From: Oasisia sp. SBJ-2009
Taxonomy: Eukaryota > Annelida > Polychaeta > Sabellida > Siboglinidae
Direction: 5' to 3'
Assembly (NCBI GenBank): GCA_964017155.1
Contig: OZ024857.1
Coordinates: forward strand, 5,216,827-5,280,826
Length of the DNA stretch: 64,000 nt
Shown here piece after piece: positions 24,047 to 37,223 of the stretch. How positions within the stretch are numbered: the stretch's first letter is position 1; every line of letters starts with the position of its first letter. The position numbers were made by a program, and so were the translations under genes. A model generated the notes under the pieces. That model had not been told where the DNA came from. It saw only the letters and a list, made by a program, of their open reading frames with translations, and made no database searches.

Positions 24047-25985
24047 GGCTCTCAGATGGTTTGTCTGAGCTGTCTATGAACTAGAGTGGAAGGAGTTGCC
24101 AGAGACCCAGGGATGAGCTGTGACTGTCGAGTGACAGCAGATGGTGTTGACACTTTCTATTAATACACATTACACAAACGCACAGAAGCAAACAAGTGCA
24201 AACGTGACTGCGTGTTTTACACAGTCCAGGGTATTCACGTTTTTGCAAAACAAACATTGTCTTTATGGTTTATACTTGCTAATGAAACTCGGAGCACTGT
24301 CAGTTTAGTCAGACCCTGGAGGAGTATTCCAAGGTTTACATCCTGGTACTGTTGGCAATGCCACATAGGGCTACCAGTCTTAATAACATATAAAAGACTG
24401 CTCAAGATTAATATGTAGATCTATATTAATCAAGACACGTTTCATGCATAATAATTCAGGCTTCAAAATAACACAGTATATTCAAAATTAAGTAAGCTTG
24501 CTTCAAGGACAAAAAATCAACAAACGGCAATATTAAATACTGTTGATATAATTATAAAACTGCAGCTTTAAATTGACTGAAGCTCCATACAAGACAATCA
24601 GCCTTTTCTATAAAGGAGTCTTCTATTCCATATTGATAAAATGGTTTCATTGGTAGACATGTGTTATATGCTCATAGTCACACATCTGCTTTCTCCTTCA
24701 CTGTGGTTACAGAACCTATGATACCCATTTGGCCAACATCACTTCAACCATCTGCACTGAGGAGACTAATTAATTAGATCCACGCCGCATTCATGAAGAG
24801 ACTAGACCACAATCTTCTATCACTTACCTGTTAACAACAAGAAATTGCTGTAAACTAAAACACTCGTACTCCTAGACATGTCTGTAAATGATCCTGTGGA
24901 ACTGTGTGATGCAGAACACTGGGCGGCTAGCAGTGCACACACTGGGCAGTCAGCAGCCTAAAATGGCTAGAATTGATCAAATATATTGAAAAACAATTAC
25001 TCTTAATGATTTGTCTCATATACACGCTCCTTTGCAGACAGCCGTTTATCGAATCAACAGCGTCTGTTCTTGTCACAGCCAATAAGTTCACGTCCATCAA
25101 CTATTGATGACTGCCAGGCAGTAATCACGGAAATAGCTTAATGTGTGACAAAAATGAATGATTAAAAAGATATATATAAATATATAGAAGTAAATCACTG
25201 TAAATTAATTATGTATAATGCAAGTGTTTTATTCAAACTATCAAACAAAGGACTTTACGAGCCACAATAAACATGTAACCATGTAAGCATGCTATACAGT
25301 GTATCCCAAATAATGGCATTACTAATGCTATATCCCATGAATTCTGGAGCTTGGATCAACCAAAATGATGACATGACAGAGCAACACATGACACAATGAT
25401 GAAAAGGAAGGCATAGTGACAGTCCTGTCCCTTGATCTACAAAACAGAATTGTATGAGGTATTTGTATAATTTGTTATCAAGATACAGATGTGCTGTTTT
25501 GAAGACATAATATGACCTGATGTTCCTAATTGAGACATTTCTCAGTGATGCTCATTACCAGCTACAAGCCAGAAACCATTGAAGCAAATTTCTTTAAAAG
25601 GTTACATCGTGAAACAATCCAGAAGAGACTAATCTTTCATGTGTTAGTCAATAAACGGCACAGATGTTACACAAATTTATTTATGTTTTGACAATGAGAA
25701 AACCATCGTTGATGCATCAGGATTGAAAACTCTGAAGCAGCTTTGTCAAAACCACAACTTTCACATTTCAACAATAAAATTGCAGTACATACTACTTTTC
25801 CATCTGAACATGCTCTATTTGAACAGATAATAAAAATCAAGACTTTTTCAAGAAGCATTTTGTATTGGCAAGGTTGGTCATATAAGAACAGAAAACATAT
25901 AATATATTAAACAATTTATGTTGTCACAATTACAGCATAAGTTGACTTTAAAAATATTTACACACAAGATTTAGTTGGAGTGAAG
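24047..25985. other. WDR4 intron 1, no features
   Basis: Unique AT-rich sequence. No coding similarity or repeat was found. Confidence 0.5.
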
Positions 25986-25989
25986 ACAC

Positions 25990-27326
25990 TGTCCACAGCT
26001 GCTTGTTGTAGTACGTCAACCTATTGGAAGGCCTACTGTGGTTAGTTGTGACCACTGTCCACAGCTGCTTGTTGTAGTACGTCAACCTATTGGAAGGCCT
26101 ACTGTGGTTAGTTGTGACCACTGTCCACAGCTGCTTGTTGTAGTACGTCAACCTATTGGAAGGCCTACTGTGGTTAGTTGTGACCACTGACCACAGCTGC
26201 TTGTTGTAGTACGTCAACCTATTGGAAGGCCTACTGTGGTTAGTTGTGACCACTGTCCACAGCTGTTTGTTGTAGTACGTCAACCTATTGGAAGGCCTAC
26301 TGTGGTTAGTTGTGACCACTGTCCACAGCTGTTTGTTGTAGTACGTCAACCTATTGGAAGGCCTACTGTGGTTAGTTGTGACCACTGTCCACAGCTGCTT
26401 GTTGTAGTAAGTCAACCTATTGGAAGGCCTACTGTGGTTAGTTGTGACCACTGTCCACAGCTGCTTGTTGTAGTAAGTCAACCTATTGGAAGGCCTACTG
26501 TGGTTAGTTGTGACCACTGACCACAGCTGCTTGTTGTAGTAAGTCAACCTATTGGAAGGCCTACTGTGGTTAGTTGTGACCACTGTCCACAGCTGTTTGT
26601 TGTAGTAAGTCAACCTATTGGAAGGCCTACTGTGGTTAGTTGTGACCACTGACCACAACTACTTGTTGTAGTAAGTCAACCTATTGGAAGGCCTACTGTG
26701 GTTAGTTGTGACCACTGTCCACAGCTGCTTGTTGTAGTACGTCAACCTATTGGAAGGCCTACTGTGGTTAGTTGTGACCACTGTCCACAGCTGCTTGTTG
26801 TAGTAAGTCAACCTATTGGAAGGCCTACTGTGGTTAGTTGTGACCACTGACCACAGCTGCTTGTTGTAGTAAGTCAACCTATTGGAAGGCCTACTGTGGT
26901 TAGTTGTGACCACTGACCACAGCTGCTTGTTGTAGTAAGTCAACCTATTGGAAGGCCTACTGTGGTTAGTTGTGACCACTGTCCACAGCTGCTTGTTGTA
27001 GTAAGTCAACCTATTGGAAGGCCTACTGTGGTTAGTTGTGACCACTGTCCACAGCTGCTTGTTGTAGTAAGTCAACCTATTGGAAGGCCTACTGTGGTTA
27101 GTTGTGACCACTGACCACAGCTGCTTGTTGTAGTAAGTCAACCTATTGGAAGGCCTACTGTGGTTAGTTGTGACCACTGTCCACAGCTGCTTGTTGTAGT
27201 AAGTCAACCTATTGGAAGGCCTACTGTGGTTAGTTGTGACCACTGTCCACAGCTGCTTGTTGTAGTACGTCAACCTATTGGAAGGCCTACTGTGGTTAGT
27301 TGTGACCACTGACCACAACTACTTGG
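25990..27326. repeat. Satellite array, 66-bp unit, 20 copies
   Basis: Twenty near-identical 66-bp units. Key parts of each unit are CCACAGCTGCTTGTTG, GTCAACCTATTGGAAGGCC and ACTGTGGTTAGTTGTGACCA. Because 66 is a multiple of three, frames stay open on both strands for 200 codons or more. A variant with CCACAACTACTTG occurs at about 26651 and at the right end (about 27311), exactly 660 bases (10 units) apart. At 26651 it turns a CAG codon of the minus-strand frame into TAG. Lies in WDR4 intron 1. Confidence 0.98.
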
Positions 27327-27904
27327 TGATGTTAGGCCTGAACATCCCAGTCTTTGTTCCCATGCCAACTACAAGCTGACACCAACCTACAGTGGAGCAG
27401 GCTGGTGCGGCCGCACACACATCAGGTACTTGAGAAGAATCGGCTAATCATGCTAGACTGTAGACACTGTTCATTGAGAAAAGTATTTGACATTAACAGT
27501 CAACTCGTATTTTTATAATTTATGACCTTTTTGCAATTACATCCTGTACTTGATACTCAGCTTAGTGATATCCCATATTTTATCAATGATTCAAAAACAT
27601 ACTGCTTCATGAATGGAAGCGTGCATGAAAGTAAACGCGCAAAGTCAATTTTATATAGTGATGTATCCAGTCCTTAGGACTGTTCAATGCAAAATTACAC
27701 TTTCCATTCTGGCAGGCTCGTTCAATTGAACATCTCAACTTCTCTGGGATGTATCCAGCCACGCTGAAATTAATGCTCGAAAACTATTTCCACACAAATA
27801 TCCACCACTATCTATAGCAAGTTACTGATTCATACAGCTAAATAAACTGGTGCACTACAGAATGAACTTACCGAAGGTTTGACACAACAGCCCATGATTC
27901 AGAC

Positions 27905-29060
27905 TCAGTCGACTCTGGTGACTCTGTCCGACTCTAGTGACTGGTAAACTCTAGTGATACTGGTCAAATCTAGTGACTCTGATCAACTCCAGTGACTCTG
28001 GTCAATTCCAGTTACTCTGGTCAATTCCAGTGACTCTGGTCAACTCCAGTGACTCTGGTCAATTCCAGCGACTCTGGTCAACTCCATTGACTCTGGTCAA
28101 TTCCAGTGACTCTGGTCAATTCCAGTGTCTCTGGTCAACTCCAGTGACTCTGGTCAATTCCAGTGAGTCTGGTCAACTCCATTGACTCTGGTCAATTCCA
28201 GTGACTCTGGTCAACTCCAGTGACTCTGGTCAACTCCATTGACTCTGGTCAATTCCAGTGACTCTGGTCAATTCCAGTGACTCTGATCAACTCCAGTGAC
28301 TCTGGTCAATTCCAGTGACTCTGGTCAACTCCACTGACTCTGGTCAACTCCATTGACTCTGGTCAATTCCAGTGACTTTGGTTAACTCCAGTGACTCTGG
28401 TCAATTCCAGTGACTCTGGTCAATTCCAGTGACTCTGGTCAATTCCAGTGACTTTGGTCAACTACAGTGACTCTTGTCAATTCCAGTGACTCTGGTCAAT
28501 TCCAGTGACTCTGGTCAAATCCAGTGACTCTGGTCAATTCCAGTGACTCTGGTCAACTCCAGTGACTCTGGTCAATTCCAGTGACTCTGGTCAACTCCAC
28601 TGACTCTGGTCAATTCCAGTGACTGTGGTCAATTCCAGTGACTCTGGTCAATTCCAGTGACTTTGGTTAACTCCAGTGACTCTGGTCAACTCCATTGACT
28701 CTGGTCAATTCCAGTGACTTTGGTCAATTCCAGTGACTCTGGTCAATTCCAGTGACTCTGGTCAATTCCAGTGACTTTGGTTAACTCCAGTGACTCTGGT
28801 CAACTCCATTGACTCTGGTCAATTCCAGTGACTCTGGTCAATTCCAGTGACTCTGGTCAATTCCAGTGACTCTGGTCAATTCCAGTGACTTTGGTCAACT
28901 ACAGTGACTCTGGTCAATTCCAGTGACTCTGGTCAATTCCAGTGACTGGTCAATTCCAGTGACTGGTCAATTCCAGTGACTTTAGTCAACTACAGTGACT
29001 CTGGTCAATTCCAGTGACTTTAGTCAACTACAGTGACTCTGGTCAATTCCAGTGACTTTG
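27905..29060. repeat. Satellite array, 19-bp unit
   Basis: About 60 units of the type GTGACTCTGGTCAATTCCA, mixed with TCAACTCCA, TCAACTCCATT and TTTGG/TTTAG variants. It is degenerate at the left edge and begins about 580 bases after the 66-bp array. Confidence 0.97.
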
Positions 29061-29961
29061 GACAGTGGTCGCCAAAACAACTAAGCAAAATTAACCTTTT
29101 TATAATAAGACACTCAATCTATCTGTGGACGGTCCAAGGTGACAATAATGCAGTGTTTCCACGGCGACATGACGAGTGAGGTGGGGTGGGGTGGGGCGGG
29201 GCCCTCACTGTTTTTCTAAGCCACATCACACAAAACATACAGAAATTGCCACATTATAATCATAGGCTCATAACTAGTTCCTCTATGAGCTCTATCCCGA
29301 CTGACTATCTATAACTAATGCTACAAACATGTCTACATATTAACTTGTAGATTTATTTCATTTCCCCACCAATTCCCAAACTCTAATTTGAAGTTGGTTT
29401 TTAATAGTTCCGAGCACATGCCACCAGCCCCTCATAGCATTGCTTCATGCCTTCAGGGGTTACTCGGCTCACCCTATGAACTCACCAATGATTTTACCCA
29501 GGAAAACACTGTAATTTCATAATATATGTCTGGCTATGAGTTAGCTATATTGGCAATAATTACTTATATTTTACTTTATGCATAACAAAATATAACAATA
29601 AATTTATTTATTTTGCATTTAAACATAAACCATCAAAAAATACTTGATAGGTATTTGAATTTTCACATAAATGATTCCTTTCATACCAAAATAAAAATGA
29701 CAACACATGCAAATATCAAAACAATAACGTTTAAAAGCATTTAGGAACATACTGTACATTAAAGATAATCACTGTAAACATATGCACCTTAACACACAAT
29801 AATATAGCCTTCATTTCATACATACCTTTTCTTCTCTTCTGTTTTCTTCTCAACAGCATCACTCTTGATCACATGATTGTCACCTGACCTATGAACAACA
29901 AATGTATCAAATTAACTAACATTTTTTCAGGATAGTTTTCATTTTTCATATATCCAGAAAA
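29061..29961. other. WDR4 intron 1, no features
   Basis: AT-rich unique sequence with a G-rich patch (GTGGGGTGGGGTGGGGCGGGG) at 29180-29200 that could form a G-quadruplex. Confidence 0.5.
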
Positions 29962-30081
29962 AAGATCTTCCTTTTTATCTGTACATAGAGACTTTCGTCT
30001 GATGTTACACGCTGACTTTGTACTGAAGAAGTAGGCGTGTAACGTCAGAAGAAAGCCTCTACATGTAAAAAGAAAGATCTT
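29962..30081. repeat. Long imperfect inverted repeat (hairpin)
   Basis: The left arm, from AAGATCTTCCTTTTTATC to GTTACACGC (about 29962-30012), is complementary to the right arm, GGCGTGTAACGTCAGAAG to AGAAAGATCTT (about 30034-30081), with a loop of about 22 bases. Arm identity is high with a few mismatches. It could be a foldback or MITE remnant, or a hairpin RNA source. Confidence 0.8.
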
Positions 30082-32825
30082 GTTTTTGGATGTGAAAAAT
30101 GAAAACTTTTGATTAAATGTATCAACTGTTTAGATAAACATGTAGACCTGCTATAATATAAGACCACAATAAAGAGTTCATCTGCCATTGCCTGATGAAA
30201 GAGTTCCCAATGAATGAGTTCCCTGTGTGGAATCACAGCTCTCAAGTTACAACAGACGACAGTTGGTGTGTTTCTGTTTATTGGTACAGGTTTCTTTTTG
30301 ATTGGTGATGTCAACACAACAGATCAGTCTGATTCATGCAGAAATAAACCTGTCGTATTTGAAAGTGGTTTGTGGGAAACTGAGGTATTAAACTTTCACA
30401 AATTATCCAGAGTCCGTCTATCAGTGGAGGTTAAGCATGCTGTGAAATTTTGAATAACAGATCTACTCAATTTTTTGGTAAATGGAGCAAACGTTATAAT
30501 GGCCACCAATGGAAAAGTCACGCGGTCTTCTGTCATCTGTTTCCAACTTAAAAGTATTATCTGGCAGACACCTACATGTGACACGAGTGCGCCATCATTT
30601 TGTAACTCAGCACGGCATATGGAACGTTGCAATAATTGATACACCTAATAGCAAAGAACGTCTCGAGGCAAGATATACCATGCTTCTGAATGTAGCGTTG
30701 TTGCATTGATAAGGATCCATAATGTTTCTACTCGTGACTGACGGACTCACTTCCTTACCCTATGTTAGGCTCATGGCTGTCATGAAAACATGTCCTGTGT
30801 TTTTTGTTATCGGCATGATTTATTAACAACATAGACGTGTTCTGTATTTGGCTAAATGTTTCTAATCATTTACAGTTGTCAGTGCTTATTTAACTAGGCT
30901 ATTTATCGGACCATCTCCTTCCTCCATGAATTAATATGTTAAAATCTAACATTTCGCTTAGTGAATTTTTTTAACATTATCATATGCATGCATGATGCTA
31001 AAATCAGTAGAATGATGGGAAATTATTTGTTTAAACATACCAACTCATGTTGAGGTGACTAGGACCTGAGGGCCTATGGATTTTATGTCCCAAGTCACAT
31101 GAACTAAACGATATGTCCTAAATTCATTTTTTATGTTTTTTCGCATTTAAATCTGAAAGCGACATGATTGGTTCGTGGCTTTTTATTTTTTTGGCAAAAT
31201 CATGTTAATCAGTATATGTTATAACTATTATATAGCGTCATGGCCGCCAATAAATGTTTTACCGAAACAGAACTGACTTTGTAATGTCAAACGTCGAATG
31301 TTTATAAGAATCCCAATGCTGTCACTCAAATCGCCGCGAGTGACACCCACCCTTTGACCTTTACCAACTGGGAGCCGTGCACCTGGCGGGGTGTGGCAGT
31401 TAGTGAATTAGTTGTTATTGGCTATAAAGGTTTTCTAATAATAGGATGTGTCTTGCCTGGTCTTATGATGTGCACACAACATACATAACAAATATATACC
31501 ATGTTTTTATAACAAATGTAATGCCCATACAAATCACATTCATGCATAAAAACTGACTTCATACCATTACGAATGACAAGAAATACATGACACTGCAGCA
31601 TGTGCAACCCGTCAACTTGTGTTCACATGATACTGCATCATGTGATCATGTATTTCCTTCTGGGCTTTTAGCAATGCCTACCACGGTTTCGAAAACGCCT
31701 CGTGGACACATCGTCTACGATGTGTACACAAATGTGTACACAAAGTAGGCGCCCTTACTGCATCTATTTTCAACCCCTGGAAATGGTACATAAAAACATT
31801 TTGACGGTCTGTACGCTATAATAGGTATAATTTTTATACTGTATAACATGATGTTGCAATAAAAATTAAAATCCACCAACGGACCATGTCACTTTAACAT
31901 AAATCAGTTGTTATTAGCATAAATGTTGCCATTCTACAGAATATCTGCACAGGTTAAACGTTACTTATTATCTATTTTAACATGTACATATCATCCACAG
32001 TGCTGGAACATAAGTCTTGCTTTGGTTAAGTCCTGGTCAACACTAATGATGAAGTCCAACAGTGGCTTAGAAGTTAGAGCACAAGTGACTTGTAAGTGTA
32101 ACACATAAGCACCTTCTGACACACAATGACTACCATCAAGACACAAGCAACTATGTCTATAGATTAGTTAACTCAAACTGAGACAGGTTTATTCTAGTTT
32201 TAGTTGTTTCCAGCACTTGGAGACGTCTATTAACTAACTAGTATGTGTATAGATATGGCCTATTGGCTATTGTGGTTACAACGACCAACGTTACGTTACG
32301 ATCAAGACAAATTACAAGGTCTCATTGAACTAGTTAGTCTTTTTACAGAACACTTTTGCCAAGCTGTCTGTTTTATCACATGATGGCAACTGTCACTGTG
32401 ACAGTGTGAGCGTGCCGTCACTGTCGTGACTGTGAGAGTGCTTGTCGTCCTCAGACACGCAGAGGCAGACGCCAGAGTCTGAGACGCCAGAGTCAGACCG
32501 AGACGGTTCTTATAGAATATATAAAAACTGCAAAATCGAGGTGCGTCTGATTCTACACAACTGTCAACTGTTGCAAAGTTACGGGCGCTTGGCAGATGTG
32601 TCAGTGACAACCCAAAACTGACATGGTCGTAGACAGAACCAAAGCAACAGCAAAAACGTCAAACGGTCTACATTTTTTCGTAATCAATGTTGCACCGGTT
32701 TCGCTCCACGGCGCCACGTGCAAATCAAAACACACCCAAGTACGCATCTTACAAAATGCAGGAAAAATTGCAACAATGATATTTCTACAGCATTATATCC
32801 CATAGCGGATATGTGTTAAACTCAC
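30082..32825. other. WDR4 intron 1, right end
   Basis: Unique sequence. A perfect inverted repeat ACACATCGT-CT-ACGATGTGT lies at 31706-31725. A GC-richer stretch at 32380-32620 is open on the minus strand but resembles no known protein. Confidence 0.45.
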
Positions 32826-32899
32826 CCAATAGCAAACACTGTTACTTTATTTCCACTAACAAACGCTATTTCGGTCGTTGAGTGATAAACAGACGCCAT
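32826..32899 (-). CDS. WDR4: WDR4 exon 1 (start codon)
   Basis: An ATG in strong context (AACATGG, A at -3 and G at +4) opens 24 codons, MASVYHSTTEIAFVSGNKVT then VFAI, followed by two bases of a Gly codon and a GTGAGT donor. Phase 2 matches exon 2 exactly (GG|T GAT GAC). The peptide has the expected form for the first strand of WDR4, a hydrophobic residue run followed by SGN(K/R) and VxVF. The exon lies 25.3 kb from exon 2, so the link is inferred from phase, order, strand and similarity. A transcript would settle it. Confidence 0.75.
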
Positions 32900-33229
32900 G
32901 TTAGACTTCTGTATGGCCGCATATAACACTGAACAGTTTAACAGTTACCATTTTCTTTTACATCTCGTTAATATGTTTGCAATGTAACACGTTTTTAAAT
33001 GGTGTGGAATTATTCTATAGTCATACAGTTGTATCACAGGTTGATCTTATTGTTGTGCTATTCATTGTGGCGAGCGGGCAAATCGATGTATCACGCGCCG
33101 AATATGGCAAAAACTCGTCGTAGTGTCGTCTTCCCTTTGACTTTGCCTTTGAAGTTTCTCCATATTTTGCATGACATGTATGCAAGTAATCTAATTCAAC
33201 CATCTCGACCAATCAAATAATACAGGCAT

Positions 33230-33425
33230 GCGTGCAGACATCCGTGCATGCACCCATCCTGGCATCTACATCTGCACATATGCACTTAGCAGATAGGCAG
33301 AAATGCACGCACGATCGGTCGCGCATGCGTTCACGCACACTCGCGTGCATAGGGCCTACGTGCCACACGCGCGCGAGCCCAGAACACGCACGTTCGCACA
33401 CACGCACGCACGCGCGGGCTATGGT
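33230..33425. repeat. Degenerate GCAC/GCATGC-rich tract
   Basis: Irregular GCATGC, GCACGC and CACACGCGCGCG words, largely alternating purine and pyrimidine. It lies about 330-530 bases upstream of the WDR4 start codon. Confidence 0.7.
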
Positions 33426-34111
33426 GTGCATAAACAGTTCTAAAGTTTATAAACGCATGCACGTTTGCATACAATAACATATTATGGTATGACAGGCGTA
33501 TCCGTACCCGACGGGGTAGTTCTTAATCCTATTGTGTTACGTTACGTGCACCCCTTGCAGAAGCGAAGAATCTTCTCTCGTGTGAAGTTAGGCAACGTGC
33601 ATAGTTGCGAACTTTTTCAACACGAACCCCCGTCCCTGTCTACCGATGTCTTGAAGCAATGATTTGAAGTCGCACAATTTTTTTAAGCAACTAAACATGC
33701 ATCTTCAACCTCGATCTCTCCCTTCGCCTTCTAATGAAATAATCCGAGACAGTACCCCGGTATCGTGATAGAGCCATAGTGAACTCGACGCGCATGGATA
33801 GATGCAATCGCACTTGCGTACACATATGTCTATATATATTATCGCACACGCACACATTTGTTTCAGTTACGTGTTGGTCAACCATCTTTCTATATATAGG
33901 TTGCCCTGGCCGCCTCTATCTTGTCTCAAATATTTTCGTCCTCAGATGTTTGTTGGAGTCAATATATTTTCTCTCAATTTCCCATCCTCATTTGATCTAG
34001 CTTCGCGATGTATCACTGTGAGAGTTGATATAGATGTTCAGGTTCTATATAACGCCGCAAACTCGTTATAAGTGCACGGTAAAATTAATATTTCAATTCA
34101 GAAAATTTACC

Positions 34112-34397
34112 CACACGCACACGCACACGCACACGCACACGCACACGCACACGCACACGCACACGCACACGCACACGCACACGCACACGCACACGCACAC
34201 GCACACGCACACGCACACGCACACGCACACGCACACGCACACGCACACGCACACGCACACGCACACGCACACGCACACGCACACGCACACGCACACGCAC
34301 ACGCACACGCACACGCACACGCACACGCACACGCACACGCACACGCACACGCACACGCACACGCACACGCACACGCACACGCACACGCACACGCACA
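34112..34397. repeat. Pure (CACACG)n hexanucleotide array, about 48 copies
   Basis: 286 bases of CACACG without interruption. Strictly alternating pyrimidine-purine, so prone to Z-DNA. Frames through it (THTHTH, AHAHAH, VRVRVR, CVCVCV, ACACAC) are repeat artefacts. The true length may differ because such arrays collapse in assemblies. Confidence 0.98.
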
Positions 34398-35226
34398 TTC
34401 CTTATCAGTGTTCCAGTTCAAATCAACATCCTAACTCAGGTCGTTCATTTTTCACCTACCTAATGTCAATTAAGTTCACTCTAAAAATAACCCCGTAAAT
34501 TATTTTACTTTCACCTACTTACAATATATTAATATTAAAATTTCCATATTTGCAAATAATCCCTGTAAAGTTAGACTTTTATTTATTTTGTCATCGCCAT
34601 GGTCTGTAGGATACATAGGCTATGATTACGCACGAATAGATAAGCACATTTCCTTTGGGCTTCATAAATATACGTTCCCCCCAATCACACACATCCTACG
34701 GGCATTCGTCCTGAGCTTATATTCATTCTCCTGCGAGTTTGAGGCTGTGCAATGCCCGCACACCGCCCAACGGGGTAAGCAAATATATGGCTGCTTCATT
34801 TTCTTCCATTCCAGTCTATACAGTAAGTCGATTCTTGGGTGACCACCCCTTATGCAAATGTAGTTTGGCTTTATTACAGGGGTGACCGCAATACACAGGA
34901 GCACAACTTCTTCTTTCACACACCCACGACTTCGTAACAATATAGGTACACGATTTATATGGATGTACGGAATTTAAGCAGTTTGTCGCGTTAGATAAGT
35001 ATAACTGCTTTAAAGGGGCTGTTTTAAATAATCGAACACGTGGCCGCTGTTGGGGGTAGACATTGGGGGCGATAGGTGTCGCTCTCCTTAGGGAATATAC
35101 TATACATGCAGGTCAACTGATGCACAGCATCTCGTTTTTCTTCGATCACATTCCTAATGAACGCGCGTACCAAAAGTGTTATTATCTGTTTTGGAAAGTC
35201 TGCATTGCCATTGACTACCACCGTTA

Positions 35227-35403
<177 letters not shown>

Positions 35404-36139
35404 GTACCCCTACAACACATAGACATAGTTGCGTTCGCACGCTAAATATACCATAATCCTCCACTAACGCCCCACGCCCTAGAATCATCGGCCTTTTAAT
35501 TTTATCATCATGTCTTATAAATCCCATCATTGCCAACAAACATAATTGTATAGTTCTAACTTGTTTAGCTTTCAAAACAAATTCGGACAAAATAGTGAAA
35601 CTATAGCCTAGCTATAGCCTACAACCAGAGCAACGTTTCACATTTACTCAAGTCAGGCGCCGTAATTATTTGCTAATTAGATGGAAAAAGCGCTGTTGGC
35701 ACCTTCGGCTTCGATGACGATGCAATTTATTTATCGTCCTTTATTTATCTATGCTCATGACAGTAAATCGGTATTATGCACTCTTTGGAAAAATTAATAT
35801 TTCTTTGTCACAATGTGTACATTTTATGTTAGCAGAGTTAGTACGCAGAACTACAATTTTTACGCGATAAGCGAGAAACGAGCAGAACAAAGCACGCGCC
35901 GACTGAATGAAGCGCTAGCAGCGTGCACGCGCACGCGCACTGCTGTTTGTTGTGGTGCGCAGTCGCTGTGCGCAGTGTCTGTGGTTGCAGCCGCCTAAAC
36001 ATGGAGGGTATCTTTTTGGTTCGAAGGCGAACGCAGTAGCCCCCTCCCACGGCGCCGATCAGCCAGTTAAAATTTGTCGAAGGCCACAGCAGGTGTCGCA
36101 GAGTCATTATCGGATATTCGATTGGCTTTGATCCACGGC

Positions 36140-37223
36140 ATGACGATGGAAAACATGGGCGAACTGAGCGAACGGCAGCTTAACGATTCCTCGAGCGCCG
36201 CTAGTCTGTCAGCGGCCGCAGCAGCAGCAGCATCATCATCGACGTCCGGTCATGAGGCCGATTTAATCAGTACACACGACCTTTCGCCAAGCATTTCGCG
36301 ATCGACGGTCGCCGTGGTAAGTGTGACCAACATGCTGGACAGTAGTGACTTCCGATCTCTCGTGTCCGAACCGACATACCAGACGTTGAACGGTAGGATG
36401 AGCCCCGGCTACAACGGCAGCTACGCGACGCTGACGCCGTTGCAGCCGCTGCCTCCCATCTCCACCGTGTCGGATAAGTTCGGACATGCGCCGCACACGG
36501 CCGCGTCGAACATCACGGGGAACTTCACGTTTATGCAGAACAACGGCCTGGGTATGGACATGAACTACCGCTACGACAAACCCGGGAGTATGGGGGGAAT
36601 GAACCATGTGAACATGGGTCCAACTACACTGGCGGCGTCCCCCATGTCCATGATGGCTGTCAGTAATGGGTACAGCCAGCAGCCACAGGGACTTGGCGCC
36701 TACCCTGCTGCAGCCATCTACAGTCACAATGGGCTACACTCGCCGAAACACGACAGTAAGATGATCTCACCAAATACGACGTACGAAGGATATACCCGAA
36801 TACTTGCCGCTCCTCCCCCGTCGATACCCAGCCACCTAAACTTGCCAAACCCTGTCATGACGGCAACAACCCTGAATGGGGTGCAGTCATCGCATGCACC
36901 CTCGCCCCACTCTCATGCCCTCCTTAACTCACATAGCAGCAGCATGTCATCCGGGGGCGATTTACAATCGACAAAGCACGAAGTGGAGGAGATCAACACG
37001 AAAGAACTGGCACAGAAGATCAGTGGCGAGCTGAAACGTTACAGCATCCCACAAGCCGTATTTGCACAACGCATCCTCTGTCGCAGTCAGGGCACGCTCA
37101 GTGACCTTCTACGCAACCCAAAACCCTGGAGCAAGCTGAAGTCGGGCCGAGAAACGTTCCGTCGTATGTGGAAATGGCTGCAGGAACCAGAGTTCCAGAG
37201 AATGTCTGCGTTACGGTTAGCAG
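36140..37223 (+). CDS. onecut: ONECUT/HNF6 homeobox transcription factor, first coding exon (CUT domain)
   Basis: Encodes 361 codons plus one base and ends at a GTGAGT donor (37224). The start is taken as ATG 36140 (MTMENMGEL, matching LTMEAIGEL in vertebrate ONECUT1); ATG 36146 has the stronger context, and an in-frame TAA lies upstream. Ser/Ala-rich SLSAAAAAAASSST follows. Residues 95-116 hold the family signature LTPLQPLPPISTVSDKF. The CUT domain spans about residues 283-361: EEINTKELAQKI, ELKRYSIPQAVFAQRILC, SQGTLSDLLRNPKPW, ETFRRMWKWLQEPEFQ, MSALRLA. The phase-1 break after SALRLA fits the known ONECUT exon structure, in which the homeodomain is encoded downstream. ONECUT proteins bind DNA through CUT plus homeodomain and act in neural, photoreceptor and endodermal differentiation. 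Read-through past the donor gives only 12 more codons before a stop. Confidence 0.97.

Noticed and set aside
25948..27318. Minus-strand frames of 236 and 219 codons encoding a 22-residue repeat
   Set aside because: The 66-bp unit is a multiple of three, so frames stay open passively on both strands. There is no independent start, signal or known domain; kept as a satellite.
32999..33220. Plus-strand frame with MAKTRRSVVFPLTLPL
   Set aside because: Short, unmatched, and lying in the WDR4 upstream region. No donor or homologue could be identified.
34034..34498. Frames of 100-154 codons through (CACACG)n
   Set aside because: Two-residue repeats (TH, AH, VR, CV, AC) in every frame are artefacts of a hexanucleotide repeat.
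36074..36139. Upstream extension of the onecut frame by 22 codons
   Set aside because: It begins at TTG, not ATG, and an in-frame TAA precedes it. The ATG at 36140 aligns with the start of vertebrate ONECUT proteins.
36263..36727. Minus-strand frame of 154 codons opposite onecut exon 1
   Set aside because: Antisense shadow of a real coding exon.
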